Assembly (NCBI GenBank): GCA_019118765.1
Contig: DWYI01000033.1
Coordinates: forward strand, 85,248 to 149,247
DNA: 64,000 nt
Reading direction: 5' to 3'
Source of the DNA: Candidatus Allofournierella merdavium
GTDB taxonomy: Bacteria; Bacillota; Clostridia; Oscillospirales; Ruminococcaceae
The notes below the pieces were generated by a model. That model ran no database searches. It worked only from the letters and a program-made list of their open reading frames with translations, and had not been told where the DNA came from. The position numbers and the translations under genes were made by a program. Numbering within the stretch: position 1 is the first letter of the stretch; each line of letters opens with the position of its first letter. Below are positions 33,809 to 42,081 of this stretch, piece by piece.

Positions 33809-33915
33809 TTCAACGCTATCTTACACCGCCGGGCGGCGCAAAACAACGGGGCGGGGACGGATTCTCCCCTTTGCATAACTGGAAGGGGAGGTTTTTGGTA
33901 TTCCCGACGGAATGC

Positions 33916-33952
33916 AGAAAGGCGGGGCGGCCTCACAAGAGGCCGCCCCGCC
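33916..33952 (-). terminator. Terminator of ROK regulator gene
   Basis: 13-bp perfect stem GGCGGGGCGGCCT / AGGCCGCCCCGCC with a 6-base loop, followed on the minus strand by TTTCT. Confidence 0.8.
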
Positions 33953-33976
33953 CGGTATGGCAAAGCAAGCGTTCGT

Positions 33977-35098
33977 TCAGTCCTCGTCGGCCGCAGCCTG
34001 GCCGGAAAAAACGTACTGGTGGATCACGTCCTGAGCGGCGCCCAGAATGGCGCTGTCATCGCAGGTGTCCACCTGCAGGTAGCCGGTGGCGTTGTCGTTG
34101 GGATTGAAGGCGGAGGCCTTCCGCTGCAGTCCGCCCAGAAAGGGGGTCAGCCGGGAGCCCACCGGCCCGCCCAGCACGATGGCGCAATCCACCACAAGAT
34201 ACAGGTTGTTCAGGGCCTGGGCCAGGATATCGGTGTACTGCTCCCAGCGCACCACCGCCGCCGGTTCGCCGGCCTCCAGCGCGGCAAAAAAGCCATCCAG
34301 GCTGCCGTAGGGCCCTTCGGAGAGCTGATCGGCGGAACAGTAGGCCCCCAGGCATCCCCGTTTGCCGCAGTTGTGCAGCCGGCCGCCGGGCACCATGCAA
34401 AAGTGGTTGATCTCCATGCAAAGGCTGTGATCGCCCCAGTATACCCCCCGCTGGAAGGCTGTGGCGGCGGCCAGTACCTCGCCGATCCACACATAAGTCA
34501 GCGAATCCTTCTCCGGCGCCTGCTGCAGGTTGGCAAAGAGCGCCGCGGCGGCGATCTGACGCAGGGTGCAGGGATAGGGGATGGCGCGGGTGATGCGCTC
34601 CTGCTGCCAGCGGTCGATGTTCAGGATATAAGCGTGGATCAGCGGCGGGACGTCCTTGGTCACGATCGCGGTGATGGCGGTCCCCACGCCCAGCACCCGA
34701 TCCCGGGGGATATAGTGGGCTTCCAGCAGTTCCTCAATGGTGCCGGCCAGAAAACCGGGCAGCGCTTCCTGATCGGTAAAGTCAAACGAGCGGGTGAAGC
34801 GGTCCAGCACATGCTGGCGAAAATCCATCAAAAGAAACTTCACGCTGTCTTTTCGGACTTCCAGCCCCACGCTGTAGCGGCAGGCGGGGTTCGGATAGAT
34901 CAGGTTGGACCGCCGCCCGGTGCGGCGGCTCTTCTCTTCGGTGATCTCCACGATCAGCCCCTGCTCGGCCAGCAGCTTCAGATGGGTGCCGATGGTGGGA
35001 AGGCTCATGTCCAGCTGCAGCGCCAGTTCCTGCCGGGTAACGCCCTTTTCCATATTCCGGTAAATGTGCTGGAAGATCAGATTTGCGGTTTGGCGCAC
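33977..35098 (-). CDS. ROK family transcriptional regulator, zinc motif altered
   Basis: A 373-residue regulator with an N-terminal winged helix (recognition helix LDMSLPTIGTHLKLLAE) and a C-terminal ROK fold. The zinc motif reads HNCGKRGCLGAY: the first Cys of C-x-C-G is His and the final Glu is Gly, so zinc and ligand binding may differ from typical members. GTG 35098 is chosen, 7 bases from AAGGAGG; TTG 35101 is the next choice. GTTTTGTAAAAG occurs at 35123-35134 in its own leader and closely matches the large palindrome before the SDR operon, implying that it controls both. Confidence 0.85.
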   Translation of the reverse strand: MRQTANLIFQHIYRNMEKGVTRQELALQLDMSLPTIGTHLKLLAEQGLIVEITEEKSRRTGRRSNLIYPNPACRYSVGLEVRKDSVKFLLMDFRQHVLDRFTRSFDFTDQEALPGFLAGTIEELLEAHYIPRDRVLGVGTAITAIVTKDVPPLIHAYILNIDRWQQERITRAIPYPCTLRQIAAAALFANLQQAPEKDSLTYVWIGEVLAAATAFQRGVYWGDHSLCMEINHFCMVPGGRLHNCGKRGCLGAYCSADQLSEGPYGSLDGFFAALEAGEPAAVVRWEQYTDILAQALNNLYLVVDCAIVLGGPVGSRLTPFLGGLQRKASAFNPNDNATGYLQVDTCDDSAILGAAQDVIHQYVFSGQAAADED

Positions 35099-35122
35099 CA
35101 AGGCACCTCCTTTTTGAAAAAT

Positions 35123-35134
35123 GTTTTGTAAAAG
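35123..35134. promoter_or_regulatory. Operator-like GTTTTGTAAAAG upstream of ROK regulator
   Basis: A 12-bp sequence one base from the palindrome GTTTTGTAAAAC found at 38264-38275. It sits 25 bases upstream of the ROK regulator start. Confidence 0.6.
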
Positions 35135-35173
35135 TATCTACTATTATTTAATCTATCATTGTTTTGCCCTAAA

Positions 35174-35210
35174 AGCAAGCGCCGGCGGCCCGTTCCGGGC
35201 GCGCCGGCGC
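35174..35210 (-). terminator. Terminator of SDR-TauE-permease operon
   Basis: Long GC stem GCGCCGGCG / CGCCGGCGC with inner GCCCG/CGGGC pairing, followed on the minus strand by TTGCTTTT. Confidence 0.7.
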
Positions 35211-35218
35211 AAAATGGT

Positions 35219-36589
35219 TCAGACAAGACCGATGAACCGCCACCAGGCCATCATCACCGTGCAGATGAACAGGATCTGCATGGGGATCTTGAGGGCGTAC
35301 AGCTTTGCAAAATCCCGGATGCCGAACATGGCGAAGGAGAAGTACACGAGATATGCCATGTTTTCGTAGGGAAGCACCACCGCGTCGCTGGTGTACTGGA
35401 AGACGAACAGGCCCAGCAGCACATTGTAGCCCAGCGAGCGGTAGAGGCTGCCCAGCACGCTGCTGAAGGCGGAAAAATAGCCCAGCGGCGTGAGCAGGAA
35501 ATTCATCAGCAGGCCGAACGCGTAGGTCAGCAGAACAGTGGTGAGGAGGTTGGTCCCCTCGAACAGCGGCAGCAGATAGGTCTCGGCGATGCTGTCCGGC
35601 TTGACGTAGCCCGCCACGCTGCCCACGGCCACAAAGGCCGTGATCAGAAACACCATGCCGAAGTTCACGTTTTTCAGCGTGTCCTTGCCGGCCACCCGCA
35701 GCCCCGGCAAAAAGAACAGCCAGGGACAGACGATGAAGGGCAGGGCGGTGTCCAGCCCGGTCCACTGGGCGGTGAGCAGCAGCGCCAGGATCAGCCCGAT
35801 CACCGCCAGGCACTTTTTCTCGCCGGAGCTCACCGGCCCCAGCCGGGCATACTGGGCACGGAACTCTTCCTTCGCGTCGATCTGCGGCGCCTTGATGAGA
35901 AAACGCAGCATGAACCACAGGTAGAAGGTGATAAACAGGAAGCCCGGCCACAGCGACCACAGCGCCTGCACCCAGCCCAGGGTCACCGGGTCCTCCGGGG
36001 TGGAGGCGCCGGCGGTGAGCACCCCGATGAAACCGGGGTAGGGGATAACGCCGTTTGCGGAAATGGTGCCCATGGCGGCCGCCAGCATCACGCCCGCCGC
36101 CGCGGTGCCGGGTTTCAGTTTCAGGGTGCGGCACACGCCGTAGGCCAGCGGCGCGAACACATACTGCACACAGCAGGAGGTGAACAGGCTGCACAGAAAA
36201 CCGGAGAACAGCAGCGCAAAGCAGACGCCCCGGTAACTGGCGCCCGAGCGGATGATGGCGAACAGGGCGATGCGCCGCAGCAGGCCGGACTCCTCCAGGA
36301 TCACCGTCAGCAGCAGTGTGCCCAGAGTGATCCAGGGCAGGGTGCCCGCCCAGCCGCTGTACACCACGCTGGCGGGGGCCACTCCGCACAGCCAGTAAGC
36401 CAGGGGCAGCAGCACGCCGATGACCATGTTGTCCAGCAGGCTGAAAGCGCAGCACAGGATGCCCGCCACCGTGACCAGCAGGTATTTCTTCACTCCCAGG
36501 GTGAAGACCGCGCCGGTGGGCAACAGGGCCAGCGCCACGCAGGCCAGCAGGGTGATCAGCCATGGTTTATAATTGCTTTTTGCGGCCAT
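35219..36589 (-). CDS. SLC13/DASS-like anion permease
   Basis: A 456-residue integral-membrane transporter with roughly 11-12 hydrophobic helices and no signal peptide. The organisation resembles divalent anion:sodium symporters (SLC13/DASS): helix WITLGTLLLTVILEESGLLRR in the first half and re-entrant-like ISANGVIPYPGF and NFLLTPLGYFSAF in the two repeats. Classical SNT signatures are not clear, so substrate (dicarboxylate, sulfate, sulfonate or sugar acid) is open. ATG 36589 has GGGAGG. It is the last gene after SDR and TauE/SafE genes; the pairing of an anion importer with a TauE-type exporter hints at an organic-anion or sulfonate substrate. Confidence 0.7.
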   Translation of the reverse strand: MAAKSNYKPWLITLLACVALALLPTGAVFTLGVKKYLLVTVAGILCCAFSLLDNMVIGVLLPLAYWLCGVAPASVVYSGWAGTLPWITLGTLLLTVILEESGLLRRIALFAIIRSGASYRGVCFALLFSGFLCSLFTSCCVQYVFAPLAYGVCRTLKLKPGTAAAGVMLAAAMGTISANGVIPYPGFIGVLTAGASTPEDPVTLGWVQALWSLWPGFLFITFYLWFMLRFLIKAPQIDAKEEFRAQYARLGPVSSGEKKCLAVIGLILALLLTAQWTGLDTALPFIVCPWLFFLPGLRVAGKDTLKNVNFGMVFLITAFVAVGSVAGYVKPDSIAETYLLPLFEGTNLLTTVLLTYAFGLLMNFLLTPLGYFSAFSSVLGSLYRSLGYNVLLGLFVFQYTSDAVVLPYENMAYLVYFSFAMFGIRDFAKLYALKIPMQILFICTVMMAWWRFIGLV

Positions 36590-36611
36590 GCGATCGACCT
36601 CCCGATCCGCC

Positions 36612-37406
36612 TTACAGGGCAAGCAGCGCGCGGATGAACATGTTGCCGCCCACGATCAGCAGCAGCACATACACGATCTTCAGGAACAGGTCCTTGTTGA
36701 GGTGCTTCATCAGCTTCATGCCCGCGAACACGCCCAGGGTGGAAAGCGGCAGCGTGACCACGATGCAGCTGAGCAGCCGCGGGGTGTACAGACCGCCGAT
36801 GATCTGCTGGGGGATCACCAGGATGGAGTTCATGATGACCCACACCCACACCATCGTGTTGCGGAATTTCTCCTTGTCCTCGATGGAGTTCAGTGCGTAG
36901 ACGGTAATCAGCGGGCCGCCCACGGAGTAGGCGCCGTTCACCAGGCCGCCGATCACCAGGCAGGCGTACTGAAAGACCTTGTTGGCCACGCTGTTGGAGA
37001 GGCCTTCGTCCACCGTGCGGCCCTGGCGGCGCAGCAGCGCGTCCTTGATGAAGATCTTATAGATGTTGATGCAGGCGATTAGGGTCACCGCAAAGCCGAT
37101 GACGATCTGGGTGACCACCGAGGGCACCTTGTAGCCCCAGTAGGCGCCCACGGCCTCAAAGGGCCCGCACACCACGATGACCTTCACCAGGTCCTTCCAG
37201 GACACCTTCTTGAAACAGGGGATGGCCATGCCGATGAGCGGGATATGGGAGATCAGCGTGCCGTAGGGGCCGCCGGTCTGGGTGCCCAGCAGGGCGGTGA
37301 TGAAGGGCGCGCCCAGCACGGTGGCGCCGAAGCCGGTGATGCCCTGCACCACCTGGCAAAGCATCTCCACGATGGCGACCCAGATAAATGCAACTTCAAA
37401 AACCAT
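36612..37406 (-). CDS. TauE/SafE family permease
   Basis: A 264-residue membrane protein with about 8 helices. The family motif in the first helix, VVQGITGFGATVLGAPF, and its repeat YSVGGPLITVYAL in the second half are clear. TauE/SafE proteins export sulfite, sulfoacetate or other organosulfur anions, though many members are uncharacterised. ATG 37406 is preferred because GAGGTG lies 10 bases upstream; GTG 37415 would be on top of that site. It is co-transcribed with the SDR gene 30 bases upstream and the permease 22 bases downstream. Confidence 0.88.
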   Translation of the reverse strand: MVFEVAFIWVAIVEMLCQVVQGITGFGATVLGAPFITALLGTQTGGPYGTLISHIPLIGMAIPCFKKVSWKDLVKVIVVCGPFEAVGAYWGYKVPSVVTQIVIGFAVTLIACINIYKIFIKDALLRRQGRTVDEGLSNSVANKVFQYACLVIGGLVNGAYSVGGPLITVYALNSIEDKEKFRNTMVWVWVIMNSILVIPQQIIGGLYTPRLLSCIVVTLPLSTLGVFAGMKLMKHLNKDLFLKIVYVLLLIVGGNMFIRALLAL

Positions 37407-37436
37407 TGTTCTCACACCTCACATTTTTGCCTGTGG

Positions 37437-38237
37437 TTACCACACCTGGTAGCCGCCGTCGATGATGATGTCGATGCCGGTGGTAAAGGTGGAAGCGTCC
37501 GACAGCAGGTAGACCACCGCGCCCGACAGCTCATGCGGCGCGCCCACGCGGTGCATGGGGGTGTTGTTCAGGGTGTCCTGCTGGATGCTGGGATCGCTCA
37601 GCTGCACAAAATTCTTCACATGGCTCATGCCGTGCTCCAAAAATCCGGGGGAGACGCTGTTGCAGCGCACATTGGAGGCGCCGAACTCGCCGGCCACGGC
37701 ACGGGTCATGTGCAGCACGGCCGCCTTGGAGGTGCAGTAGCCGGACATGGTGCGCGGCGGCTTGTTGATGATGGTGCCGCCGAAGGAGGCGATGTTCACG
37801 ATGGAGCCGAACTTCTGCTGGCACATGATGGCGCCGAAATGCTTGCACATCACAAAGGTGCCGGTCACATTGATCTGCATCAGGCGGTTGTAGTCTTCAG
37901 CGGTGTAGTCCTCCACCTTGCCGTGGATGTTGATGCCCGCCGAGTTGATGAGGCCGTCCACCTTGCCGAAGTCCGCCTTGATGGCTTCGGCCACCGATTT
38001 GACGTCCTCCTCGCTGGAGTTGTCGGCGGTGTAGCACTTCACCTGTACCCCGTAGTCCTTGTGGATGCGCTCGGCCAGTGCCTCCAGCTTCTCCTCGGTG
38101 CCCTTCATGTCGATGGCGGCGATGTCCGCGCCGGACTGGGCGCACGCCTCGATGAAATTCTGGCACAGATACCCGGTGGCGCCGGTGGCAGTGACCACTT
38201 TGCCCTTCAGGGAAAACAGTTCCGCGACGTTTACCAT
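37437..38237 (-). CDS. SDR family oxidoreductase
   Basis: A 266-residue short-chain dehydrogenase, probably NAD-dependent. The nucleotide loop is TGATGYLCQNF (the third Gly of the usual TGxxxGxG is absent), INSAGINIHG is the NAG equivalent, the catalytic Ser is in IVNIASFGG, and the YxxxK pair is in SGYCTSKAA. DGGYQVW closes the chain as in gluconate/mannonate-type sugar-acid dehydrogenases. ATG 38237 follows AAAGGAGCG. It heads the SDR-TauE-permease operon behind a 35-bp palindrome, and is probably the catabolic dehydrogenase for the imported anion. Confidence 0.9.
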   Translation of the reverse strand: MVNVAELFSLKGKVVTATGATGYLCQNFIEACAQSGADIAAIDMKGTEEKLEALAERIHKDYGVQVKCYTADNSSEEDVKSVAEAIKADFGKVDGLINSAGINIHGKVEDYTAEDYNRLMQINVTGTFVMCKHFGAIMCQQKFGSIVNIASFGGTIINKPPRTMSGYCTSKAAVLHMTRAVAGEFGASNVRCNSVSPGFLEHGMSHVKNFVQLSDPSIQQDTLNNTPMHRVGAPHELSGAVVYLLSDASTFTTGIDIIIDGGYQVW

Positions 38238-38258
38238 ACAAAAACGCTCCTTTAAAAA

Positions 38259-38293
38259 AATAAGTTTTGTAAAACTGTTTTACAAAACTTATT
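38259..38293. promoter_or_regulatory. 35-bp perfect inverted repeat (ROK operator candidate)
   Basis: Arms of 17 bases: AATAAGTTTTGTAAAAC at 38259-38275 and its complement at 38277-38293 around one T. It contains GTTTTGTAAAAC and GTTTTACAAAAC in tandem. It overlaps the predicted -10 and start region of the SDR operon, and its core recurs before the ROK regulator at 35123. Confidence 0.8.
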
Positions 38294-38318
38294 GTGGCAA
38301 CTTGCCGCAGATTGTCAA
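38291..38318 (-). promoter_or_regulatory. Promoter of SDR-TauE-permease operon
   Basis: Minus strand TTGACA (38318-38313), 16-base spacer, CACAAT (38296-38291). The -35 box lies in a second inverted repeat ATTGTCAA-GCGA-TTGACAAT (38311-38330). Confidence 0.55.
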
Positions 38319-38578
38319 GCGATTGACAATCTCTTTTTGAAAAACATCGTTAAGATCAAAAAATAACAATGATAAATGGATTTTTGGGTAAAACCACGAA
38401 AAGTGGCAAAAAGGAATTGCCCGCATTTACAATTGGCCCGCCAAGGCATATAATTCTGGCCAGGGAATGAAGTTCTCCCTTGGGAAACCTAAACCGCTTT
38501 TTAAAGCTGATGACTTCTGTGATCGAACCGGTCGCGGCAGCTGTCGGCTTTTTTTGCGGCCAAAAGGGAGGAAAACAC

Positions 38579-39783
38579 ATGTTGACAAGTCTCGGATTCG
38601 TGTTTCTGGCGGGCCTGGCCGCGGCGGCCCTCTGCCAGCGGCTGCGCCTGCCCCGCATCATCGGCATGCTGGCGGTGGGCGTGCTGCTGGGGCCCTCGGC
38701 GCTGAATGTGCTGGATGGCTCCATCCTTTCCCTCAGCGCCGAACTGCGGCAGATGGCCCTCATCATCATTCTGCTCAAGGCGGGCCTTTCGCTGGACCTG
38801 GCGGATCTGAAACGGGTGGGGCGGCCGGCGGTGCTGATGAGTTTTCTGCCGGCCAGCTTTGAGATCGCGGGCTATCTGCTGCTGGCGCCGGTGCTGCTGG
38901 GCCTTTCGCGAACGGAGGCCGCGGTGCTGGGGGCTGTGATGGCGGCGGTGTCGCCGGCGGTGGTGGTGCCCCGGATGGTGCGGCTGATGGAAGAGGGCTG
39001 GGGCACCGACCGGGGCATCCCGCAGATGGTGATGGCCGGCGCCTCCTGCGACGACATCTTTGTGATCGTGCTCTTCTCCACCTTCCTGGGCATGGCCCAG
39101 GGCCAGGGGGCGGATCTGGCGGCGTTCGGCTCCATCCCGGTGTCCATCCTGTGCGGCGTGGCGCTGGGGGCGGCGGCGGGCTGGGGCCTCAGCGCTTTTT
39201 TGAGACAGCCTATGCCCACGCCCATCTGGTGCGCAACAGCGTGAAGGTGATCGTGGTGCTGGGGGTGTCCTTTCTGCTGATGGCGGCGGAGGACCGGCTG
39301 GAGGGCAGGCTGCCCCTCTCCGGGCTGCTGGCGGTGGTGAGCATGGCCTGTGTCCTCAAGCTGCGCTGCGCGCCGGGGGTGGCGGCCCGTCTGAGCCAGA
39401 AGTTCGGCAAGCTGTGGCTGGCGGCGGAGGTGCTCCTCTTCGTGCTGGTGGGCGCGGCGGTGGATGTGCGCTACACTCTGGGCGCGGGCCTTGGCGCGGT
39501 GGCCATGATCGCCCTGGCGCTGGTATTCCGGGCGGTGGGGGTGGCCCTCTGCCTCGCGGGCACTTCTCTCTCGGTCAGGGAGCGGCTGTTCTGCGTCATC
39601 GCCTACCTGCCCAAGGCCACCGTGCAGGCGGCCATCGGCTCGGTGCCGCTGGCGGCGGGCCTTGGCTGCGGGCAGCTGGTGCTGTCGGTGGCGGTCACGG
39701 GCATTCTGCTCACCGCGCCGCTGGGCGCGCTGGGCATGGACCTCACCTATAAAAAATTGCTGCGCGGCCCGTCGGCCCGATAA
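38579..39783 (+). pseudogene. Cation:proton antiporter with -1 frame break at a T6 tract
   Basis: Two overlapping frames together encode one ~401-residue, 12-helix monovalent cation:proton antiporter (CPA/KefB-NhaP fold). The first (38579-39244) starts MLTSLGFVFLAGL with GPSALN and MAAVSPAVVVPRM; the second (continuing to 39783) resumes FFETAYAHAHLVRNS and ends normally. The break is at six T (39196-39201); one more T would restore the frame. The site reads T TTT TTG in frame, a possible -1 ribosomal slippery sequence, so programmed frameshifting, slippage/phase variation, a true mutation and an assembly error are all open. ATG 38579 has a good AGGGAGGA. It stands alone between the SDR operon and glmS. 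Confidence 0.75.
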
Positions 39784-39851
39784 AGCCGCCCCGAATGGCC
39801 CAAAAACAGGACGCGCAAACCGTTCCCGCCGCCCTTTGTACGAAAATGGGA

Positions 39852-39879
39852 TTGCAATCGCCGGAGAATATGTTATACT
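39852..39879 (+). promoter_or_regulatory. glmS promoter
   Basis: TTGCAA at 39852-39857, 16-base spacer, TATACT at 39874-39879. The ~130-base leader contains a hairpin AAAACCGC / GCGGTTTT (39954-39981). Confidence 0.6.
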
Positions 39880-40014
39880 TATATCCGTGTTTTTTGCACA
39901 AAAGGACTTTTCTCACGGGAAGAGCCCACACTGCATGAAATGGAAAAGAGAGAAAAACCGCAGCCGGACAGGGGCGGTTTTCACGAAAAACGCGGAAACA
40001 GGAGGCGAAGACCA

Positions 40015-41853
40015 ATGTGCGGTATCGTAGGATATACGGGCTCCAGGCAGGCGGCGCCCATTCTTTTGGAGGGGCTTTCGAAACTGGAGTACCGGGGCTA
40101 TGACTCGGCGGGGGTGGCCACGCGGGACGGCGACGCCCCGGTGCAGCTGGTGAAGGCAAAGGGGCGCCTGAAGGTGCTTTCGGAAAAGATCAACGGCGGG
40201 CTCACCCTGCCGGGCACCTGCGGCATCGGCCACACACGGTGGGCCACCCACGGCGAGCCCAGCGAGACCAACGCCCACCCCCATTGCAGCGACGACATGA
40301 ACGTGGTGGCGGTGCACAACGGCATCATTGAGAACTACCAGCAGCTCAGGGAAAAGCTGACCAAAAAGGGCTACCGCTTCTATTCTTCCACCGACACCGA
40401 GGTGGCGGTGAAGCTGATCGACTACTATTATAAGAAGTACGAAGGCACCCCGGTGGACGCCATCAATCATGCCATGGTGCGCATCCGCGGTTCCTATGCG
40501 CTGGCGGTGATGTTCAAGGACTACCCCGGCCAGATCTACGTTGCCCGGAAGGACAGCCCCATGATCATCGGCGTGGGGGAGGGGGAGACCTTTTTGGCCT
40601 CCGACGCGCCGGCCATCCTGAAGTTCACCCGCAGCGTCTACTACATCGGCAACATGGAGATCGGCCGGCTGGACAAGGACGGCGTCACCTTTTACAATCT
40701 GGACGGCGACGAGATCGAAAAGCCCCTCACCACGATCAAGTGGGATTCGGAGGCGGCCGAGAAGTCCGGCTACGAATTTTTCATGATGAAGGAGATCCAC
40801 GAGCAGCCCAAGGCGCTGGCGGACACCCTTCACGCCTTTGCGGGCGAGGGCGCGCCGGATCTCTCCTCCGTGGGCCTCTCCGACGAGGATCTGCAGGCGG
40901 TGCGCCATGTGTGCATCGTGGCCTGCGGTTCCGCCTGGCATGTGGGGGTCACCGCCCAGTATGTGTTTGAGCAGCTGGCCCGCGTGCCGGTGCGGGTGGA
41001 ACTGGCCTCGGAGTTCCGCTATCGCCGCCCCCTGCTGGAGGAGGGCACTTTGGTGATCGTCATCAGCCAGTCGGGCGAGACGGCGGACAGCCTTGCCGCC
41101 CTGCGGGAAGCAAAGCAGCTGGGAGCCCGCACCCTGGGCATCGTGAACGTGGTGGGCTCCTCCATTGCCCGCGAGGCGGACAACGTGATGTACACCCTGG
41201 CCGGGCCGGAGATCGCCGTGGCCACCACCAAGGCCTACAGCGCGCAGCTGATGGCCGTGTATATCCTGGCCATCCGGTTTGCCCTGGCAAAGGGGCAGAT
41301 CGACGAGGCCCGCTGTGCCCAGCTGATGCAGGAACTGGAAACACTGCCCGGCAAGATCGAAAAGATCCTGGAGGACAAGGAGCGGCTGCAGTGGTTCGCC
41401 TCCAAGCAGGTGGCCATGCGGGACTGCTTTTTCATCGGCCGGGGCATCGACTACGCCATCAGCCTGGAGGGCAGCCTCAAACTCAAGGAGATCAGCTATA
41501 TCCACTCGGAGGCCTACGCCGCCGGCGAACTCAAGCACGGCACCATCAGCCTCATCGAGGAGGGCACGCTGGTGGTGGGACTGCTCACCCAGGGCGAACT
41601 GTACGAAAAGACGGTGAGCAACCTGGTGGAGTGCAAGAGCCGGGGCGCGTATCTGATGGGGCTCACCTGCTACGGGAATTACAGCATCGAGGACACCGCC
41701 GACTTCGCGGTGTATGTGCCCCGCACCGACCCGCTGTTCACCGCTTCGCTGGCGGTGGTGCCGCTGCAGCTGCTGAGTTATTATGTGGCGGTGGGCAAGG
41801 GCCTGGACGTGGATAAACCCCGCAACCTGGCCAAGAGCGTCACGGTGGAGTGA
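40015..41853 (+). CDS. glmS: Glutamine-fructose-6-phosphate aminotransferase
   Basis: A 612-residue enzyme making glucosamine 6-phosphate for peptidoglycan. The mature N-terminus begins CGIVGYTGSR with the catalytic Cys2; THGEPSETNAHPH follows in the glutaminase domain (1-~240). Two SIS domains follow, with ACGSAWHVG, ISQSGETADS and the end DKPRNLAKSVTVE, which is the family C-terminus. ATG 40015 has AGGAGGCGA; an in-frame upstream ATG adds 25 residues but would block the N-terminal Cys nucleophile. No glmS ribozyme core is recognised in the leader. Confidence 0.97.
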   Translation: MCGIVGYTGSRQAAPILLEGLSKLEYRGYDSAGVATRDGDAPVQLVKAKGRLKVLSEKINGGLTLPGTCGIGHTRWATHGEPSETNAHPHCSDDMNVVAVHNGIIENYQQLREKLTKKGYRFYSSTDTEVAVKLIDYYYKKYEGTPVDAINHAMVRIRGSYALAVMFKDYPGQIYVARKDSPMIIGVGEGETFLASDAPAILKFTRSVYYIGNMEIGRLDKDGVTFYNLDGDEIEKPLTTIKWDSEAAEKSGYEFFMMKEIHEQPKALADTLHAFAGEGAPDLSSVGLSDEDLQAVRHVCIVACGSAWHVGVTAQYVFEQLARVPVRVELASEFRYRRPLLEEGTLVIVISQSGETADSLAALREAKQLGARTLGIVNVVGSSIAREADNVMYTLAGPEIAVATTKAYSAQLMAVYILAIRFALAKGQIDEARCAQLMQELETLPGKIEKILEDKERLQWFASKQVAMRDCFFIGRGIDYAISLEGSLKLKEISYIHSEAYAAGELKHGTISLIEEGTLVVGLLTQGELYEKTVSNLVECKSRGAYLMGLTCYGNYSIEDTADFAVYVPRTDPLFTASLAVVPLQLLSYYVAVGKGLDVDKPRNLAKSVTVE

Positions 41854-41878
41854 ACCGCCGCGGAAAGATGGTTTTTCG

Positions 41879-41915
41879 GGCAGGGCGCGGCAGAATTGCC
41901 GCGCCCTGCCTTTGT
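41879..41915 (+). terminator. glmS terminator
   Basis: 14-bp perfect stem GGCAGGGCGCGGCA / TGCCGCGCCCTGCC with a GAAT loop, then TTTGTTTG. Confidence 0.88.
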
Positions 41916-41992
41916 TTGAAAACATTCATGCGGGGGGCGTTTCTGCGCCTTTCCATGCCTGTTGCCTATGGCGGAGCATAAAATATAAGCAT

Positions 41993-42021
41993 TTGTGCTT
42001 TCCCTAAAAGGGGCGTATACT
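41993..42021 (+). promoter_or_regulatory. Promoter of DUF3737 gene
   Basis: TTGTGC at 41993-41998, 17-base spacer, TATACT at 42016-42021, about 60 bases before the ATG. Confidence 0.65.
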
Positions 42022-42081
42022 GAAAACGAAGAAAATGGCGGGAAACGACCCGCAAAGAGAAGCAGACATGGAGAGAACGGT

